DNA of 51,657 bases from an uncultured Lachnospiraceae bacterium (GCA_910578175.1 CAJTPF010000008.1:36615-88271), one strand, 5' to 3'. Positions 34,933 to 44,267 are shown, counted from the first letter of the stretch. Numbers and translations: made by a program. The notes: a model not told the origin generated them from the letters alone.

Positions 34933-35661
34933 ATGTCAGTCCAAATCAGGAGACTTTGCAGAAACCGGGTTATCTTTACCGTTTTGGTATTCTTGTTTGC
35001 AGCTACAGTCTTCCGGTTCAGTATCTATATCATGAACCGGACAGAAAACGGCGGCATATCAGCCCGTGAGCGGCTGAATGTAATAAGACAGATGGATATT
35101 GATTCCATAGAAAAATTAAAATCCGATAAACGATATAAAGAAATGGCAGAAGAAATACTTGCCCAGTTTATGGATGACGCCGTATGTTTTCCGGTACCCA
35201 TATCTACCAGAGATCCCCGGCGATTTGTAAATTATGCGGATTCCTGGGGATACGGTAGAAGCTACGGCGGAGAGCGGACCCATGAAGGTACGGATATCAT
35301 GGCGGATTACAATGTCCGGGGATATTATCCGGTGGTAAGTATTTCGGACGGAATCGTAGAGAAAATCGGCTGGCTGGAACTGGGGGGATACCGGCTTGGA
35401 ATCCGCTGCAAATCCGGCGGATATTTTTATTATGCCCATCTGTATGATTATGCAGAAGGGATCAACGAAGGCAGCCAGGTCAAAGCAGGACAGCTGATCG
35501 GTTATATGGGTGATTCCGGATACAGTAAAGTAGAAGGAACCGTGGGGAATTTTGACGTACATCTGCATTTGGGCATTTATGTAATGTATGAAGGGGAAGA
35601 GCTCAGTGTGAATCCCTTTCATTTACTGAAGAGACTGCAGATCATAAAGGCAAATTACTGA
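34933..35661 (+). CDS. M23 family (LytM-type) peptidase
   Basis: This 242-residue protein has an N-terminal signal anchor (about 15-32) and a C-terminal zinc endopeptidase domain that cuts peptidoglycan peptides. The ligands are visible: His and Asp in HEGTDIMADY (near 117) and His-x-His in VHLHLG (near 212), so the site is complete. The family's GYSKVEGTVG-type loop lies just before. I chose ATG 34933 after GGGGGG at 34918-34923 over the TTG at 34912. It lies between a diguanylate cyclase gene and relQ. It could cleave cell-wall peptides in division or sporulation. Confidence 0.85.
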   Translation: MSVQIRRLCRNRVIFTVLVFLFAATVFRFSIYIMNRTENGGISARERLNVIRQMDIDSIEKLKSDKRYKEMAEEILAQFMDDAVCFPVPISTRDPRRFVNYADSWGYGRSYGGERTHEGTDIMADYNVRGYYPVVSISDGIVEKIGWLELGGYRLGIRCKSGGYFYYAHLYDYAEGINEGSQVKAGQLIGYMGDSGYSKVEGTVGNFDVHLHLGIYVMYEGEELSVNPFHLLKRLQIIKANY

Positions 35662-35697
35662 AAATTCCCAAAACCAATTTTATTTTTAACGGAATTA

Positions 35698-35706
35698 TGG
35701 TAAAAT
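35698..35706 (+). promoter_or_regulatory. Extended -10 element before relQ
   Basis: TGGTAAAAT at 35698-35706, the same form as at 14472. It would start the message near 35713, after the upstream in-frame ATG at 35697, which supports the later ATG as the real start. No good -35 is visible. Confidence 0.35.
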
Positions 35707-35777
35707 GTGAAAAGGTTCTGCTATCTATGATAAATAAATATTCAAAGAAATGTTATATGGAAACGAGGTTACTATAT

Positions 35778-36590
35778 ATGGAGATTCAGTTATGGAGGGA
35801 GTTATTGGAACCATACCAGTTAGCTGTAGATGAACTTATGGTAAAATTTACTTATCTGATAAAAGCACACCGGAATGCGGGAATGTATTCTCCGATCGAG
35901 GAAGTAAACGGACGTGTAAAACGCATCTCCAGTATCTTGGAAAAAATGCAGAAGAAGAAAATTCAATTTGAAGATATTGAAACCAAAATTGAAGACATCG
36001 CCGGCATCCGGATTATCTGCCAGTTTGTGGAGGATATTGAAAAAGTGGTGGAACTGATCAAAAAGCGCAGCGATATGGAAATTAAATCCGAAAAAGATTA
36101 TATTACCAATACAAAACCCAGCGGTTACAGAAGTTACCATCTCATCGTCTATTACAATGTACAGACCATGAAAGGCAACAAGCGCATCAGCGTGGAAATT
36201 CAGATTCGGACACTTGCCATGAATTTCTGGGCGACGATCGAACATTCCCTGCAGTATAAATACCGACAGAACATGCCGGCAAATATCCGGGAACGGCTCA
36301 GCGGTGCAGCAGCGGCAGTGATAGCCCTGGATAATGAAATGAGTTCGGTACGCAGCGAGATAATGGATGCCCAGAATTCTTTTCAGATCAAAGCGCACAT
36401 TGTCGCGGAAATTTTAAATACGATTCAGAATCTGTATAAAGCTGCAAATAAACGGGAGATTGTTAAGATTCAGGATGAATTTTATAAAATATATAAATTC
36501 GGCAGTGTGGAAGAGCTGGAACGTTTCAGCATGGAACTGGATATTATTGCCGAAGGATACCGGGCGCAGGGATTGGAGAATTATGACTGA
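35778..36590 (+). CDS. relQ: Small alarmone synthetase RelQ (YjbM-type)
   Basis: RelQ makes ppGpp/pppGpp from GTP or GDP and ATP, linking cell-wall stress to the stringent response. The synthetase motifs are clear: GRVKRISSILEKM near residue 45, DIAGIRIICQFV near 72, KPSGYRSYHLIVYY near 114 and EIQIRTLAMNFWATIEHSL near 140. There is no hydrolase domain, as expected. In-frame ATGs at 35697 and 35757 exist, but ATG 35778 aligns with the Bacillus YjbM start and has GAGG upstream. It has about 55 more C-terminal residues than YjbM. Its end overlaps the rsuA start by eight bases, so the two are translationally coupled. Confidence 0.9.
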   Translation: MEIQLWRELLEPYQLAVDELMVKFTYLIKAHRNAGMYSPIEEVNGRVKRISSILEKMQKKKIQFEDIETKIEDIAGIRIICQFVEDIEKVVELIKKRSDMEIKSEKDYITNTKPSGYRSYHLIVYYNVQTMKGNKRISVEIQIRTLAMNFWATIEHSLQYKYRQNMPANIRERLSGAAAAVIALDNEMSSVRSEIMDAQNSFQIKAHIVAEILNTIQNLYKAANKREIVKIQDEFYKIYKFGSVEELERFSMELDIIAEGYRAQGLENYD

Positions 36591-37296
36591 TTTTATCCGA
36601 TTAGATAAAGCTCTGTCCAATATGGGAGCCGCTTCGCGCAGAGAAGTAAAAGAAGCTGTAAAAAAAGGGAAGATACTGGTAAACGGCATTCCGGCAAAAA
36701 ATTCCGACATGAAGATCACCGGAGAAGACGAACTGGTAATAAACGGAATTCCTCTCAAGTATAAAAAATATGAGTATTATATGTTAAACAAACCGGCCGG
36801 CGTTATTTCTGCTACCACAGATTCAAAGGAACGGACAGTCACAGATCTGATTTCCGGAGGAAGAAACGATCTGTTTCCGGTAGGCAGGCTGGATAAAGAC
36901 ACGGTTGGATTATTGGTGATTACCAATGACGGGGCTTTGGCCCATGAATTATTATCGCCGGTAAAGCATGTTAAAAAAACATATTTTGTCCGTGTGGAAG
37001 GAAGAATTTCAGAAGAAACAGACAAAAAATTTTCCGCCGGTATCTGCATTGGTTCGGAACAGTTTCAGCCGGCAGAACTGGTGATTTTAAAGAATGGGGA
37101 AGAGTCGGAAGCGGAAATTACCATCTATGAAGGAAAATTTCATCAGATCAAACGGATGTTTGAAGCAGTGGGCAACCGGGTCATTTATTTAAAACGTCTT
37201 TCCATGGGAAATCTCCGTCTGGATGAATCCCTGCCGGAAGGAAATTATCGGGAACTTTCCGAAGATGAACTGCAGCAGCTCAAATACCGGCAGTAA
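36583..37296 (+). CDS. rsuA: RsuA-family rRNA pseudouridine synthase
   Basis: This 237-residue enzyme converts uridine to pseudouridine in rRNA. It has an N-terminal S4 RNA-binding domain (RLDKALSNMGAASRREVKEA) and a catalytic domain with the active-site Asp in GRLDKDTVGLLVITNDG (near residue 102), then the KHVKKTYFVRVEG block. The frame extends upstream, but ATG 36583 overlaps the relQ stop and starts the conserved region. The exact target site cannot be stated. Confidence 0.9.
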   Translation: MTDFIRLDKALSNMGAASRREVKEAVKKGKILVNGIPAKNSDMKITGEDELVINGIPLKYKKYEYYMLNKPAGVISATTDSKERTVTDLISGGRNDLFPVGRLDKDTVGLLVITNDGALAHELLSPVKHVKKTYFVRVEGRISEETDKKFSAGICIGSEQFQPAELVILKNGEESEAEITIYEGKFHQIKRMFEAVGNRVIYLKRLSMGNLRLDESLPEGNYRELSEDELQQLKYRQ

Positions 37297-37324
37297 TGTC
37301 GGAACGATGGAAAGGGTAACACAA

Positions 37325-39229
37325 ATGTTAAAGGATTTTTTACCGATCACAATAGAAGATATGAAACAACGAGGATGGGACTATGTAGATTTTGTCTATG
37401 TCATAGGGGATGCTTATGTGGATCATCCGTCCTTTGGACATGCCATTATCAGCCGTCTGCTGGAGGCAAACGGATATCGGGTAGCCATTATTTCACAGCC
37501 GGACTGGCGGGATAAAAACAGTATAACCACTTTCGGAGAACCGCGGCTTGGATTTCTGGTCATGGCTGGCAATATGGATTCCATGGTCAACCATTATTCC
37601 GTATCAAAAAAGAAACGATCAAGCGATGCTTTTACTCCGGGCGGTGTTATGGGAAAACGGCCGGACTATGCGACCATCGTATATTCCAATCTGATCCGGC
37701 AGACATATAAAAACATACCCGTCATTATCGGAGGGATCGAGGCAAGTCTGCGGCGTCTGGGACATTATGATTACTGGTCCAATAAAGTAAAACGGTCCAT
37801 ATTGCTGGACAGCGGCGCGGATTTGCTTTCTTACGGCATGGGAGAACGTTCGGTCATCGAAATTGCAGATGCTTTAAACAGCGGGCTGGATATCCGGGAT
37901 ATCACATTTATCGATGGTACGGTTTATAAGACGAGACATCCGGAAACGGTCTATGATGTAATCCGGCTGCCTTCGTTCCGGGAAATCCGCACCGATAAAG
38001 AAACTTATGCCAGAAGTTTTTACACCCAGTATTGTAATACGGATCCTTATGCCGCAAAACGTCTGATGGAAGAATATGACAACGGTATTTTCGTGGTGCA
38101 GAATACGCCGGCGAAACCGTTGTCCCAGGCAGAAATGGACCGGGTGTATTCATTGAATTATATGAGGAATTATCATCCTTCTTATGAAACTGCCGGCGGG
38201 GTTCCGGCCATTCAGGAAGTAAAATTCAGTCTGGTAAGTAACCGGGGATGTTTCGGCGGATGCAGTTTTTGTGCTTTAACCTTTCATCAGGGCAGGATCA
38301 TCCAGACACGCAGTCACGAATCCATATTAAAGGAAGCCGGACAAATGGTCTGGGATAAGGATTTTAAAGGATATATCCATGATGTAGGCGGACCTACCGC
38401 AAACTTCCGCCACACTTCCTGTGAAAAACAACTTACCAAAGGGGTATGTCCGGATAAACAATGTCTGTTTCCAAAGCCCTGCCGGAATCTGACTGTCGAC
38501 CATCGGGATTATCTGAATCTGCTGCGGAAATTACGCCAGCTTCCCAATGTTAAAAAAGTTTTTATCCGTTCCGGTATCCGGTTTGACTATCTGATGTGTG
38601 ATTCCGATGATACCTTTATGCGGGAAATGGTGGAGCATCACATCAGCGGGCAGTTAAAAGTGGCTCCGGAGCATGTGGCAGACCCGGTATTGCAGATGAT
38701 GGGCAAACCGGAAAACAGTGTATATGAAAAATTTATACAAAAATATAAAAAACTGAATGACCAGATGGGGAAAAAACAATTTGTGGTTCCTTATCTGATG
38801 TCTTCCCATCCGGGTTCCACATTAAAAGAAGCCGTCCGGCTGGCAGAATACCTCAGGGATTTGGGATATATGCCGGAACAGGTACAGGACTTTTATCCTA
38901 CGCCGTCCACCATATCTACCTGTATGTATCATACCGGACTGGACCCGCGGACCATGAAAAAAGTATATGTTCCGGTGAATCCCCACGAGAAAGCCATGCA
39001 GCGGGCACTAATACAATACCGGAATCCTAAAAATTATGATTTGGTCCATGAAGCGCTGGTTGCGGCAGGCCGGAAGGATTTGATCGGATTTGCAAAAGAA
39101 TGTCTGATAAGACCAAGAAAAAATGTTGGACAGCCATATAACAAAAGCTCTTCCTTAAAAAGCGCCAGTGGCAGAAAAAAGAAGAAAACCATCCGAAACA
39201 TCCACCGGCAAAAAAACGGAAGCCGTTAA
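37325..39229 (+). CDS. YgiQ family radical-SAM protein
   Basis: This 634-residue protein has the N-terminal YgiQ domain (about 1-190, FLPITIEDMKQRGWDYVDFV) and a radical-SAM core with Cys309, Cys313 and Cys316 in CFGGCSFCALTFHQGR, which bind the 4Fe-4S cluster. The C-terminal 40 residues are Lys/Arg-rich. The family is widespread, and its reaction is unknown. Of the in-frame ATGs, 37325 is preferred, with AAAGGG eight bases before; an ATG at 37307 is possible. Confidence 0.92.
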   Translation: MLKDFLPITIEDMKQRGWDYVDFVYVIGDAYVDHPSFGHAIISRLLEANGYRVAIISQPDWRDKNSITTFGEPRLGFLVMAGNMDSMVNHYSVSKKKRSSDAFTPGGVMGKRPDYATIVYSNLIRQTYKNIPVIIGGIEASLRRLGHYDYWSNKVKRSILLDSGADLLSYGMGERSVIEIADALNSGLDIRDITFIDGTVYKTRHPETVYDVIRLPSFREIRTDKETYARSFYTQYCNTDPYAAKRLMEEYDNGIFVVQNTPAKPLSQAEMDRVYSLNYMRNYHPSYETAGGVPAIQEVKFSLVSNRGCFGGCSFCALTFHQGRIIQTRSHESILKEAGQMVWDKDFKGYIHDVGGPTANFRHTSCEKQLTKGVCPDKQCLFPKPCRNLTVDHRDYLNLLRKLRQLPNVKKVFIRSGIRFDYLMCDSDDTFMREMVEHHISGQLKVAPEHVADPVLQMMGKPENSVYEKFIQKYKKLNDQMGKKQFVVPYLMSSHPGSTLKEAVRLAEYLRDLGYMPEQVQDFYPTPSTISTCMYHTGLDPRTMKKVYVPVNPHEKAMQRALIQYRNPKNYDLVHEALVAAGRKDLIGFAKECLIRPRKNVGQPYNKSSSLKSASGRKKKKTIRNIHRQKNGSR

Positions 39230-39303
39230 CAAAAACCTGGTATCAACGAAACAATAGCCTGTAGATGGCTGCAAATGGATATTAGAAAGGAATATTTTGC
39301 AAA

Positions 39304-40083
39304 ATGGAAAAGATATGGAAAAAAGTAGCGGTTATTACAGGGGCTTCCTCCGGAATGGGGCGGGAATTTGCGAAACTGATCGACAGGGAACTGGGTTGTA
39401 TTGATGAAATATGGCTGATTGCCAGAAGAAAAGAACGGTTGGAAGAAGTCCGGGCTGAGATTCATAAACCGTCCCTGATCATCTGTTCCGATATATCGGA
39501 AGATTCATTTGCGGAATACTACCGTAAAATGCTGAAACAGGAGCGGGCCTGCATTAAAATGCTGATCAATTGTGCAGGATACGGTATCTTAGGTTCTGTG
39601 GCAGACACCGGATATGACGTTTCCGTAGGAATGGTGAAAACCAACTGTGAAGGCCTGACCACCATAACCCAGTTATCCCTTCCGTATATGCCGGAAAAAA
39701 GCAGGATCATCAACCTGGCATCTTCGGCGGCTTTTCTGCCCCAGCCGGATTTCGCCATTTATGCCGCAAGCAAATCCTACGTTCTCAGTTTTTCCAGAGC
39801 ATTAAATGCAGAATTAAGGGAACGGAATATCTTTGTAACAGCCGTCTGTCCCGGACCGGTAGCAACAGAATTTTTCCGTATTGCGGAAGACGGTCATAAA
39901 CGGGCCTGGTTTAAAGATTATTTTATGGCGGACAGCTATAGCGTGGTAAAACAGGCTTTGGAAGATTCTATAGCACGAAAAGAAATATCCATATATGGAA
40001 CGGCAATGAAACTGCTGTATGTCTTATCTAAAATCATTCCTCACAGGATCATTCTAAAGCTCATGAGAATACTTTCAAAATAA
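39304..40083 (+). CDS. Short-chain dehydrogenase/reductase
   Basis: This 259-residue Rossmann-fold oxidoreductase has the cofactor motif ITGASSGMGREFA (near residue 11), LINCAGYG (near 89) and the catalytic Tyr-x-x-x-Lys in YAASKSYV (near 156), followed by VCPGPVATEF. The substrate is not deducible; the length and pattern fit classical SDRs acting on acyl or sugar compounds. The gap to the previous gene is 74 bases. GAAAGGA lies about 12 bases before the ATG, rather far. Confidence 0.9.
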   Translation: MEKIWKKVAVITGASSGMGREFAKLIDRELGCIDEIWLIARRKERLEEVRAEIHKPSLIICSDISEDSFAEYYRKMLKQERACIKMLINCAGYGILGSVADTGYDVSVGMVKTNCEGLTTITQLSLPYMPEKSRIINLASSAAFLPQPDFAIYAASKSYVLSFSRALNAELRERNIFVTAVCPGPVATEFFRIAEDGHKRAWFKDYFMADSYSVVKQALEDSIARKEISIYGTAMKLLYVLSKIIPHRIILKLMRILSK

Positions 40084-40109
40084 ATCTATACAACAGAAAG
40101 GCAGAACCA

Positions 40110-40679
40110 TTGAAACAGAAAAAACAGAAATTTGAAAAAGGCGACTGTGGTTATATTAACCAGCATAAGGTCAGACAACTATTTATTACATTTTTATCGC
40201 TTATCATGGTGGCCGTTATTTTTTATACCGGTGTTCTGCGGTATCATAATACAAAAAGCATATTTACGGTAATAGCTGCCGTTGCCGCCATTCCTGCGGC
40301 CAAGGTCGCCGTATCCTATCTGGTGATGGCGAAATACAAATCCTGCGACAGGCAGTTGTATGAAGAAGCTGTCCGTCTGGCACCGGATTCCCTGATTCTG
40401 GCGGATCTGCTGATTTCCTCCACGGAAAAGATTTTACCGATGCCCATTGCAGTTATTCGGGATAATTCCGTCTATCTGTTTACCGGTTTGGAAACGGAAG
40501 CCGTTAAAAAAAGTGAAATATATATCCGGACTGTCCTGGAAACGGAAGCCAGAGTGACCAATATAAAAGTGTTTAACCGGCAGGAAGCTTTTTTTAAGGG
40601 AATTTCAGCATTGAATGGCAATTCACCAGGTAAATTTGATGAAACGATCAAAAAACTATTATTAATCTATTCATTATAG
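40110..40679 (+). CDS. Hypothetical membrane protein
   Basis: I do not recognise this 189-residue protein. A charged N-terminus is followed by two hydrophobic segments (about 25-43 and 50-72), and the rest (about 75-189) looks soluble, with a mixed alpha/beta pattern. It starts with TTG 40110 after GAAAGGCAG. It lies between the SDR gene and the pseudouridine synthase gene, 14 bases before the latter, so it probably shares their transcript. Confidence 0.7.
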   Translation: MKQKKQKFEKGDCGYINQHKVRQLFITFLSLIMVAVIFYTGVLRYHNTKSIFTVIAAVAAIPAAKVAVSYLVMAKYKSCDRQLYEEAVRLAPDSLILADLLISSTEKILPMPIAVIRDNSVYLFTGLETEAVKKSEIYIRTVLETEARVTNIKVFNRQEAFFKGISALNGNSPGKFDETIKKLLLIYSL

Positions 40680-40692
40680 GAATGGAGTTATT

Positions 40693-41748
40693 ATGCGGGA
40701 AATTATAATCAGTAAAAATGAAGCCGGGCAACGGGCAGACAAGTTTCTGTCAAAATATCTCTGTCTGGCACAGAAAAATTTTATTTATAAGATGATCCGG
40801 AAAAAGAATATTACGCTGAATGATAAAAAAATGAGCGGAAATGAAAAACTGGCCGCCGGCGATTCGGTAAAATTATTTTTTTCGGAAGAAACCCTGTCAA
40901 ATTTTACGGAACCGGAAGGAACCCGGGCCGGCAACCGGATGCCGAAAGAACAGTCGTTGAATTTTAAACGATTTGTCATATATGAAGATGAAAATATCAT
41001 CCTTATGAATAAACCTGCGGGGATGCTTTCCCAGAAAGCCGTAGCCGGAGACAGTTCCATAAATGAATATATGATAAATTATCTGCTGGAATCCGGCACA
41101 ATGAGCAAAAGCCAGCTTTCAACCTTCCGCCCCGCAGTCTGTAACCGTCTGGACCGGAATACCAGCGGACTGATCATCGGTGGTACTTCTCTGGCGGGAC
41201 TGCAGGAAATGTCCCTGGCCCTGAAAGAAAGAACCCTTCATAAATATTATCTGTGTATTGTCCGGGGAATCATGAAACAATCCGCTGAAATCCGGGGATG
41301 GCTGGTTAAAGACGAAAAAAAGAATAAGGTGAAAATTTTTCCGGAAGAACAAAAAAACGCATCCTATATCTGTACCGAATATTTACCTGTTGCCTCAAAT
41401 TCACGGTATACATTGCTGGAAGTCCGTCTGGTGACCGGAAAACCACACCAGATCCGCGCCCATTTAAGCAGTATCGGTCATCCCATTGCAGGAGACAGGA
41501 AATACGGTGACGAACAGGTTAATCAGCAGATGTTCCGAAACTATCATTTAAAATCCCAGCTGCTTCATTCCTATCGTTTGGACTTCCGGGATTATGTCGC
41601 CAGACAGCCGGAGCTGAAGTATCTGGAAGGAAAAATATTTTTTGCCCCGCCGGATGCCATATTTCAAAAAATACTAAAGGAGGAAGGTTTTGATGGGTAC
41701 CTGGAAGAGCAGAGGCCTGCGGGGTTCCACCCTGGAGGAAATGATTAA
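40693..41748 (+). CDS. RluA-family pseudouridine synthase
   Basis: This 351-residue enzyme has an N-terminal S4 domain (GQRADKFLSKYLCLAQKNFI) and a RluA-type catalytic core with the active-site Asp in CNRLDRNTSGLIIGG (near residue 153), then HKYYLCIVRG and TGKPHQIRAHLS. It should modify large-subunit rRNA or tRNA, though which site is not known. Its end overlaps the recU gene by 56 bases. Confidence 0.92.
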   Translation: MREIIISKNEAGQRADKFLSKYLCLAQKNFIYKMIRKKNITLNDKKMSGNEKLAAGDSVKLFFSEETLSNFTEPEGTRAGNRMPKEQSLNFKRFVIYEDENIILMNKPAGMLSQKAVAGDSSINEYMINYLLESGTMSKSQLSTFRPAVCNRLDRNTSGLIIGGTSLAGLQEMSLALKERTLHKYYLCIVRGIMKQSAEIRGWLVKDEKKNKVKIFPEEQKNASYICTEYLPVASNSRYTLLEVRLVTGKPHQIRAHLSSIGHPIAGDRKYGDEQVNQQMFRNYHLKSQLLHSYRLDFRDYVARQPELKYLEGKIFFAPPDAIFQKILKEEGFDGYLEEQRPAGFHPGGND

Positions 41749-42235
41749 TTTGTCCAATGAAAAATATACGGAAAAACATATGGCTCTGATTCAGAAGATT
41801 CCCACACCCATAAAACCCATTTCCATCGATAAGGAATCCAGACATATCACCCTGGCATATTTTGACCAGAAAAGTACGGTAGACTATATTGGCGTCGTAC
41901 AGGGAGTTCCGGTGTGTTTTGATGCAAAAGAATGTAATACCCATACATTTCCCATGCAGAATATTCATGAACATCAGATACGTTTTATGAAAGAATTTGA
42001 ACTACAGGATGGTATCTCTTTTATTCTTCTGTATTACAGCCATATCAATGAAATGTATTATCTTCCGTTTAATAAATTAGAAGAATTTTATGATCGTATG
42101 AAAAACGGAGGCAGAAAAAGTTTCCGCTTTGAAGAAATTGATAAAACCTACCGGATTCGCGGATATAACGGCGTTCCGGTTCATTATCTGGAGATGCTGG
42201 CCAAAGATATTGCCGCACGGGATTCCGGGGAATAA
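41693..42235 (+). CDS. recU: Holliday junction resolvase RecU
   Basis: RecU resolves Holliday junctions in Gram-positive bacteria. This 180-residue protein has the family core: RGLRGSTLEEMINLSNEKY near residue 8, IPTPIKPI near 31, then STVDYIGVVQGVPVCFDAKE (about 57-76), with Asp60, Asp73 and the Glu-Ala-Lys-like DAKE as nuclease residues, and HEHQIRFM. ATG 41693 follows AGGAGG and lies inside the end of the preceding gene, so translation is probably coupled. Length is normal. Confidence 0.88.
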   Translation: MGTWKSRGLRGSTLEEMINLSNEKYTEKHMALIQKIPTPIKPISIDKESRHITLAYFDQKSTVDYIGVVQGVPVCFDAKECNTHTFPMQNIHEHQIRFMKEFELQDGISFILLYYSHINEMYYLPFNKLEEFYDRMKNGGRKSFRFEEIDKTYRIRGYNGVPVHYLEMLAKDIAARDSGE

Positions 42236-42244
42236 AACAATGGA

Positions 42245-42273
42245 TTGACAACCCTTTCATCTTCAAGTATAAT
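42245..42273 (+). promoter_or_regulatory. Consensus sigma-A promoter for the histidine operon
   Basis: TTGACA at 42245-42250, a 17-base spacer and TATAAT at 42268-42273, a perfect match to the consensus. Transcription should start near 42280, leaving a leader of about 100 bases before hisZ. No T-box or leader peptide with His codons is visible. Confidence 0.9.
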
Positions 42274-42279
42274 CAGATA

Positions 42280-42339
42280 ACATTAGCAATGTATTATGAT
42301 AATCAGTTATCACTTTAAATTGATAAAGTATTAAAGTGA
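42280..42339 (+). repeat. Inverted repeats in the histidine operon leader
   Basis: Three repeats follow the promoter: ACATT-AGC-AATGT (42280-42292), GATAA-TCAG-TTATC (42298-42311), and a nine-pair stem TCACTTTAA (42310-42318) with TTAAAGTGA (42331-42339). The first two look like operator half-sites, the third like a hairpin. The binding protein is unknown. Confidence 0.5.
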
Positions 42340-42382
42340 CAGGATTCTAAAATTAAATTGCATACAGGGAAAGGATTTTAAT

Positions 42383-43606
42383 ATGAACAGTAAATTATTA
42401 CATACTCCGGTAGGCGTCAGGGATATTTACGGTGATGAATATCAAAGTAAATTATTTTTAGAACAGCAGATTCATGCTATCTTTAAATCTTACGGCTACT
42501 ATGATATTCAGACACCGGTGTTTGAATTTTTTGATATATTCAGTAAAGAACGGGGAAGCGTGGCTTCCAAGAATCTATATAAATTTTTTGACCGTGAAGG
42601 AAATACGCTGGTCTTAAGGCCGGATATGACACCGTCCATTGCCCGTTCCGCAGCAAAATATTATATGGAAGAAAAAATGCCCATTCGGTTGTGCTATCTT
42701 GGAAGTGCTTTTATAAATAATTCGGAATATCAGGGAAAGCTGAAAGAATTTACACAAATGGGCTGTGAACTTATCGGTGATAATTCTTCGGACTGCGATG
42801 CAGAACTGATCGCCATGGTGATCGAAGCTCTAAACGCATCAAATCTGACAGAATTCCAGATTGAAATCGGACAGGCTGATTTTTTCCGTGGTATTGTGGA
42901 GGAAGCCGGACTGGATGAAGAAACCATTGAAGAATTGAGAGAATTATTGGAAAATAAAAAATATTTCGGTATTGATGATGTATTATCCGGAACCGCGATT
43001 TCGGAAAAGACCAGGAATATCTTTCACCAGTTTCCGGAATTATTCGGTTCCGTTGATATGATAGAGCGGGCCAGAACTTTTACCACCAATAAAAAATCAT
43101 TACAGGCGTTGGATCGGCTGGAAAAAATTTATCATCTGCTGAAAATATACGGCTATGAAAAATATATTTCTTTTGACCTGTCCATGTTAAGTATGTATCA
43201 ATATTATACAGGCGTAGTGTTTAAAGGTTATACATATGGAACCGGAGATGCCATTGTTACCGGCGGCAGATATGACAATCTGCTGGCACAGTTTGGAAAA
43301 GAGGCTCCGGCCATTGGTTTTGCCGTTAATGTGGACGGACTGCATCTCGCCCTGAACCGCCAGCATTTGGCTTCCGTACCGGATCGAAAAATCGTACTGA
43401 TGATCTATCCTTGTGAACAGAAACAGACGGCTATCCGTGAAAGCCAGAAATTAAGGGAACACGGAACCGATGTGATATTGCTCCGGAAACATTCGGATGA
43501 CACGGAAACAGACTGTCTTGCATATGCAAAGCGGATGAATATCAAAGAGTATTATATGGTGGACGAATCCGGGATTCAGAAAAATATAGTGGAAAGCGAG
43601 GATTAA
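42383..43606 (+). CDS. hisZ: ATP phosphoribosyltransferase regulatory subunit HisZ
   Basis: HisZ is a catalytically inactive relative of histidyl-tRNA synthetase that joins short HisG to form the active, histidine-inhibited first enzyme of histidine synthesis. The 407-residue protein starts TPVGVRDIYGDEYQSK. Its class II core has FEFFDIFSKERGS near residue 50 and LRPDMTPSIARSAAKY near 77, and a GGRYDNLL motif lies near 294. It has an HisRS-like layout without a full anticodon-binding domain. hisG begins four bases after the stop. Confidence 0.94.
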   Translation: MNSKLLHTPVGVRDIYGDEYQSKLFLEQQIHAIFKSYGYYDIQTPVFEFFDIFSKERGSVASKNLYKFFDREGNTLVLRPDMTPSIARSAAKYYMEEKMPIRLCYLGSAFINNSEYQGKLKEFTQMGCELIGDNSSDCDAELIAMVIEALNASNLTEFQIEIGQADFFRGIVEEAGLDEETIEELRELLENKKYFGIDDVLSGTAISEKTRNIFHQFPELFGSVDMIERARTFTTNKKSLQALDRLEKIYHLLKIYGYEKYISFDLSMLSMYQYYTGVVFKGYTYGTGDAIVTGGRYDNLLAQFGKEAPAIGFAVNVDGLHLALNRQHLASVPDRKIVLMIYPCEQKQTAIRESQKLREHGTDVILLRKHSDDTETDCLAYAKRMNIKEYYMVDESGIQKNIVESED

Positions 43607-43610
43607 TACC

Positions 43611-44267
43611 ATGAGATATTTAACATTTGCACTTGCCAAAGGCCGGCTGGCAAAAAAATCTTTAGAACTCTTTGAACAGATTGGGATTACCTGTGAAGAG
43701 ATGAAAGACGAAAAAACCAGAAAGCTGATTTTTGTGAACGAAGAATTAAAACTGAAATTTTTCCTTGCCAAAGCAGGGGATGTTCCCACCTACGTGGAAT
43801 ATGGCGCCGCCGATATCGGTGTCGTGGGCAGGGACACGATTTTAGAAGAAGGCAGGAATCTGTTTGAAGTGGTGGATCTGGGTTTTGGAAAATGCCGGAT
43901 GTGCGTCTGCGGACCTGCTTCTGCAAAGGAATTGCTGCAACATCATGAGATGATCCGCGTGGCAAGCAAATATCCCAATATTGCCAAAGACTATTTTTAC
44001 AACAGAAAACATCAGACGGTAGAAATCATTAAACTCAACGGTTCCGTGGAACTGGCGCCCATCGTAAACCTGTCAGAGGTTATCGTTGATATCGTGGAAA
44101 CCGGTTCAACACTGAAAGAAAACGGTCTGGAAGTTCTGGAGGAAATCTGCCCCTTATCTGCCAGAATGGTTGTCAACCAGGTCAGCATGAAAATGGAAAA
44201 TGAGCGTATTATAAAACTCATCACTGATATCAAAGGGCTACTGGAACAAGGAGATAAGGTTCACTAG
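43611..44267 (+). CDS. hisG: ATP phosphoribosyltransferase, short form
   Basis: HisG condenses ATP and PRPP, the first step of histidine synthesis. At 218 residues it is the short form that requires HisZ. The blocks LTFALAKGRLAKKSLELF (near 3), EYGAADIGVVGRDTI (near 63) and the PRPP-binding DIVETGSTLKENGLEV (near 161) are intact. No C-terminal regulatory domain is present, as expected. It is in the same operon as hisZ. Confidence 0.95.
   Translation: MRYLTFALAKGRLAKKSLELFEQIGITCEEMKDEKTRKLIFVNEELKLKFFLAKAGDVPTYVEYGAADIGVVGRDTILEEGRNLFEVVDLGFGKCRMCVCGPASAKELLQHHEMIRVASKYPNIAKDYFYNRKHQTVEIIKLNGSVELAPIVNLSEVIVDIVETGSTLKENGLEVLEEICPLSARMVVNQVSMKMENERIIKLITDIKGLLEQGDKVH

Noticed and set aside
42280..42382. 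T-box or histidine leader peptide before hisZ
   Set aside because: No T-box core sequence, no run of His codons, and the leader is too short.
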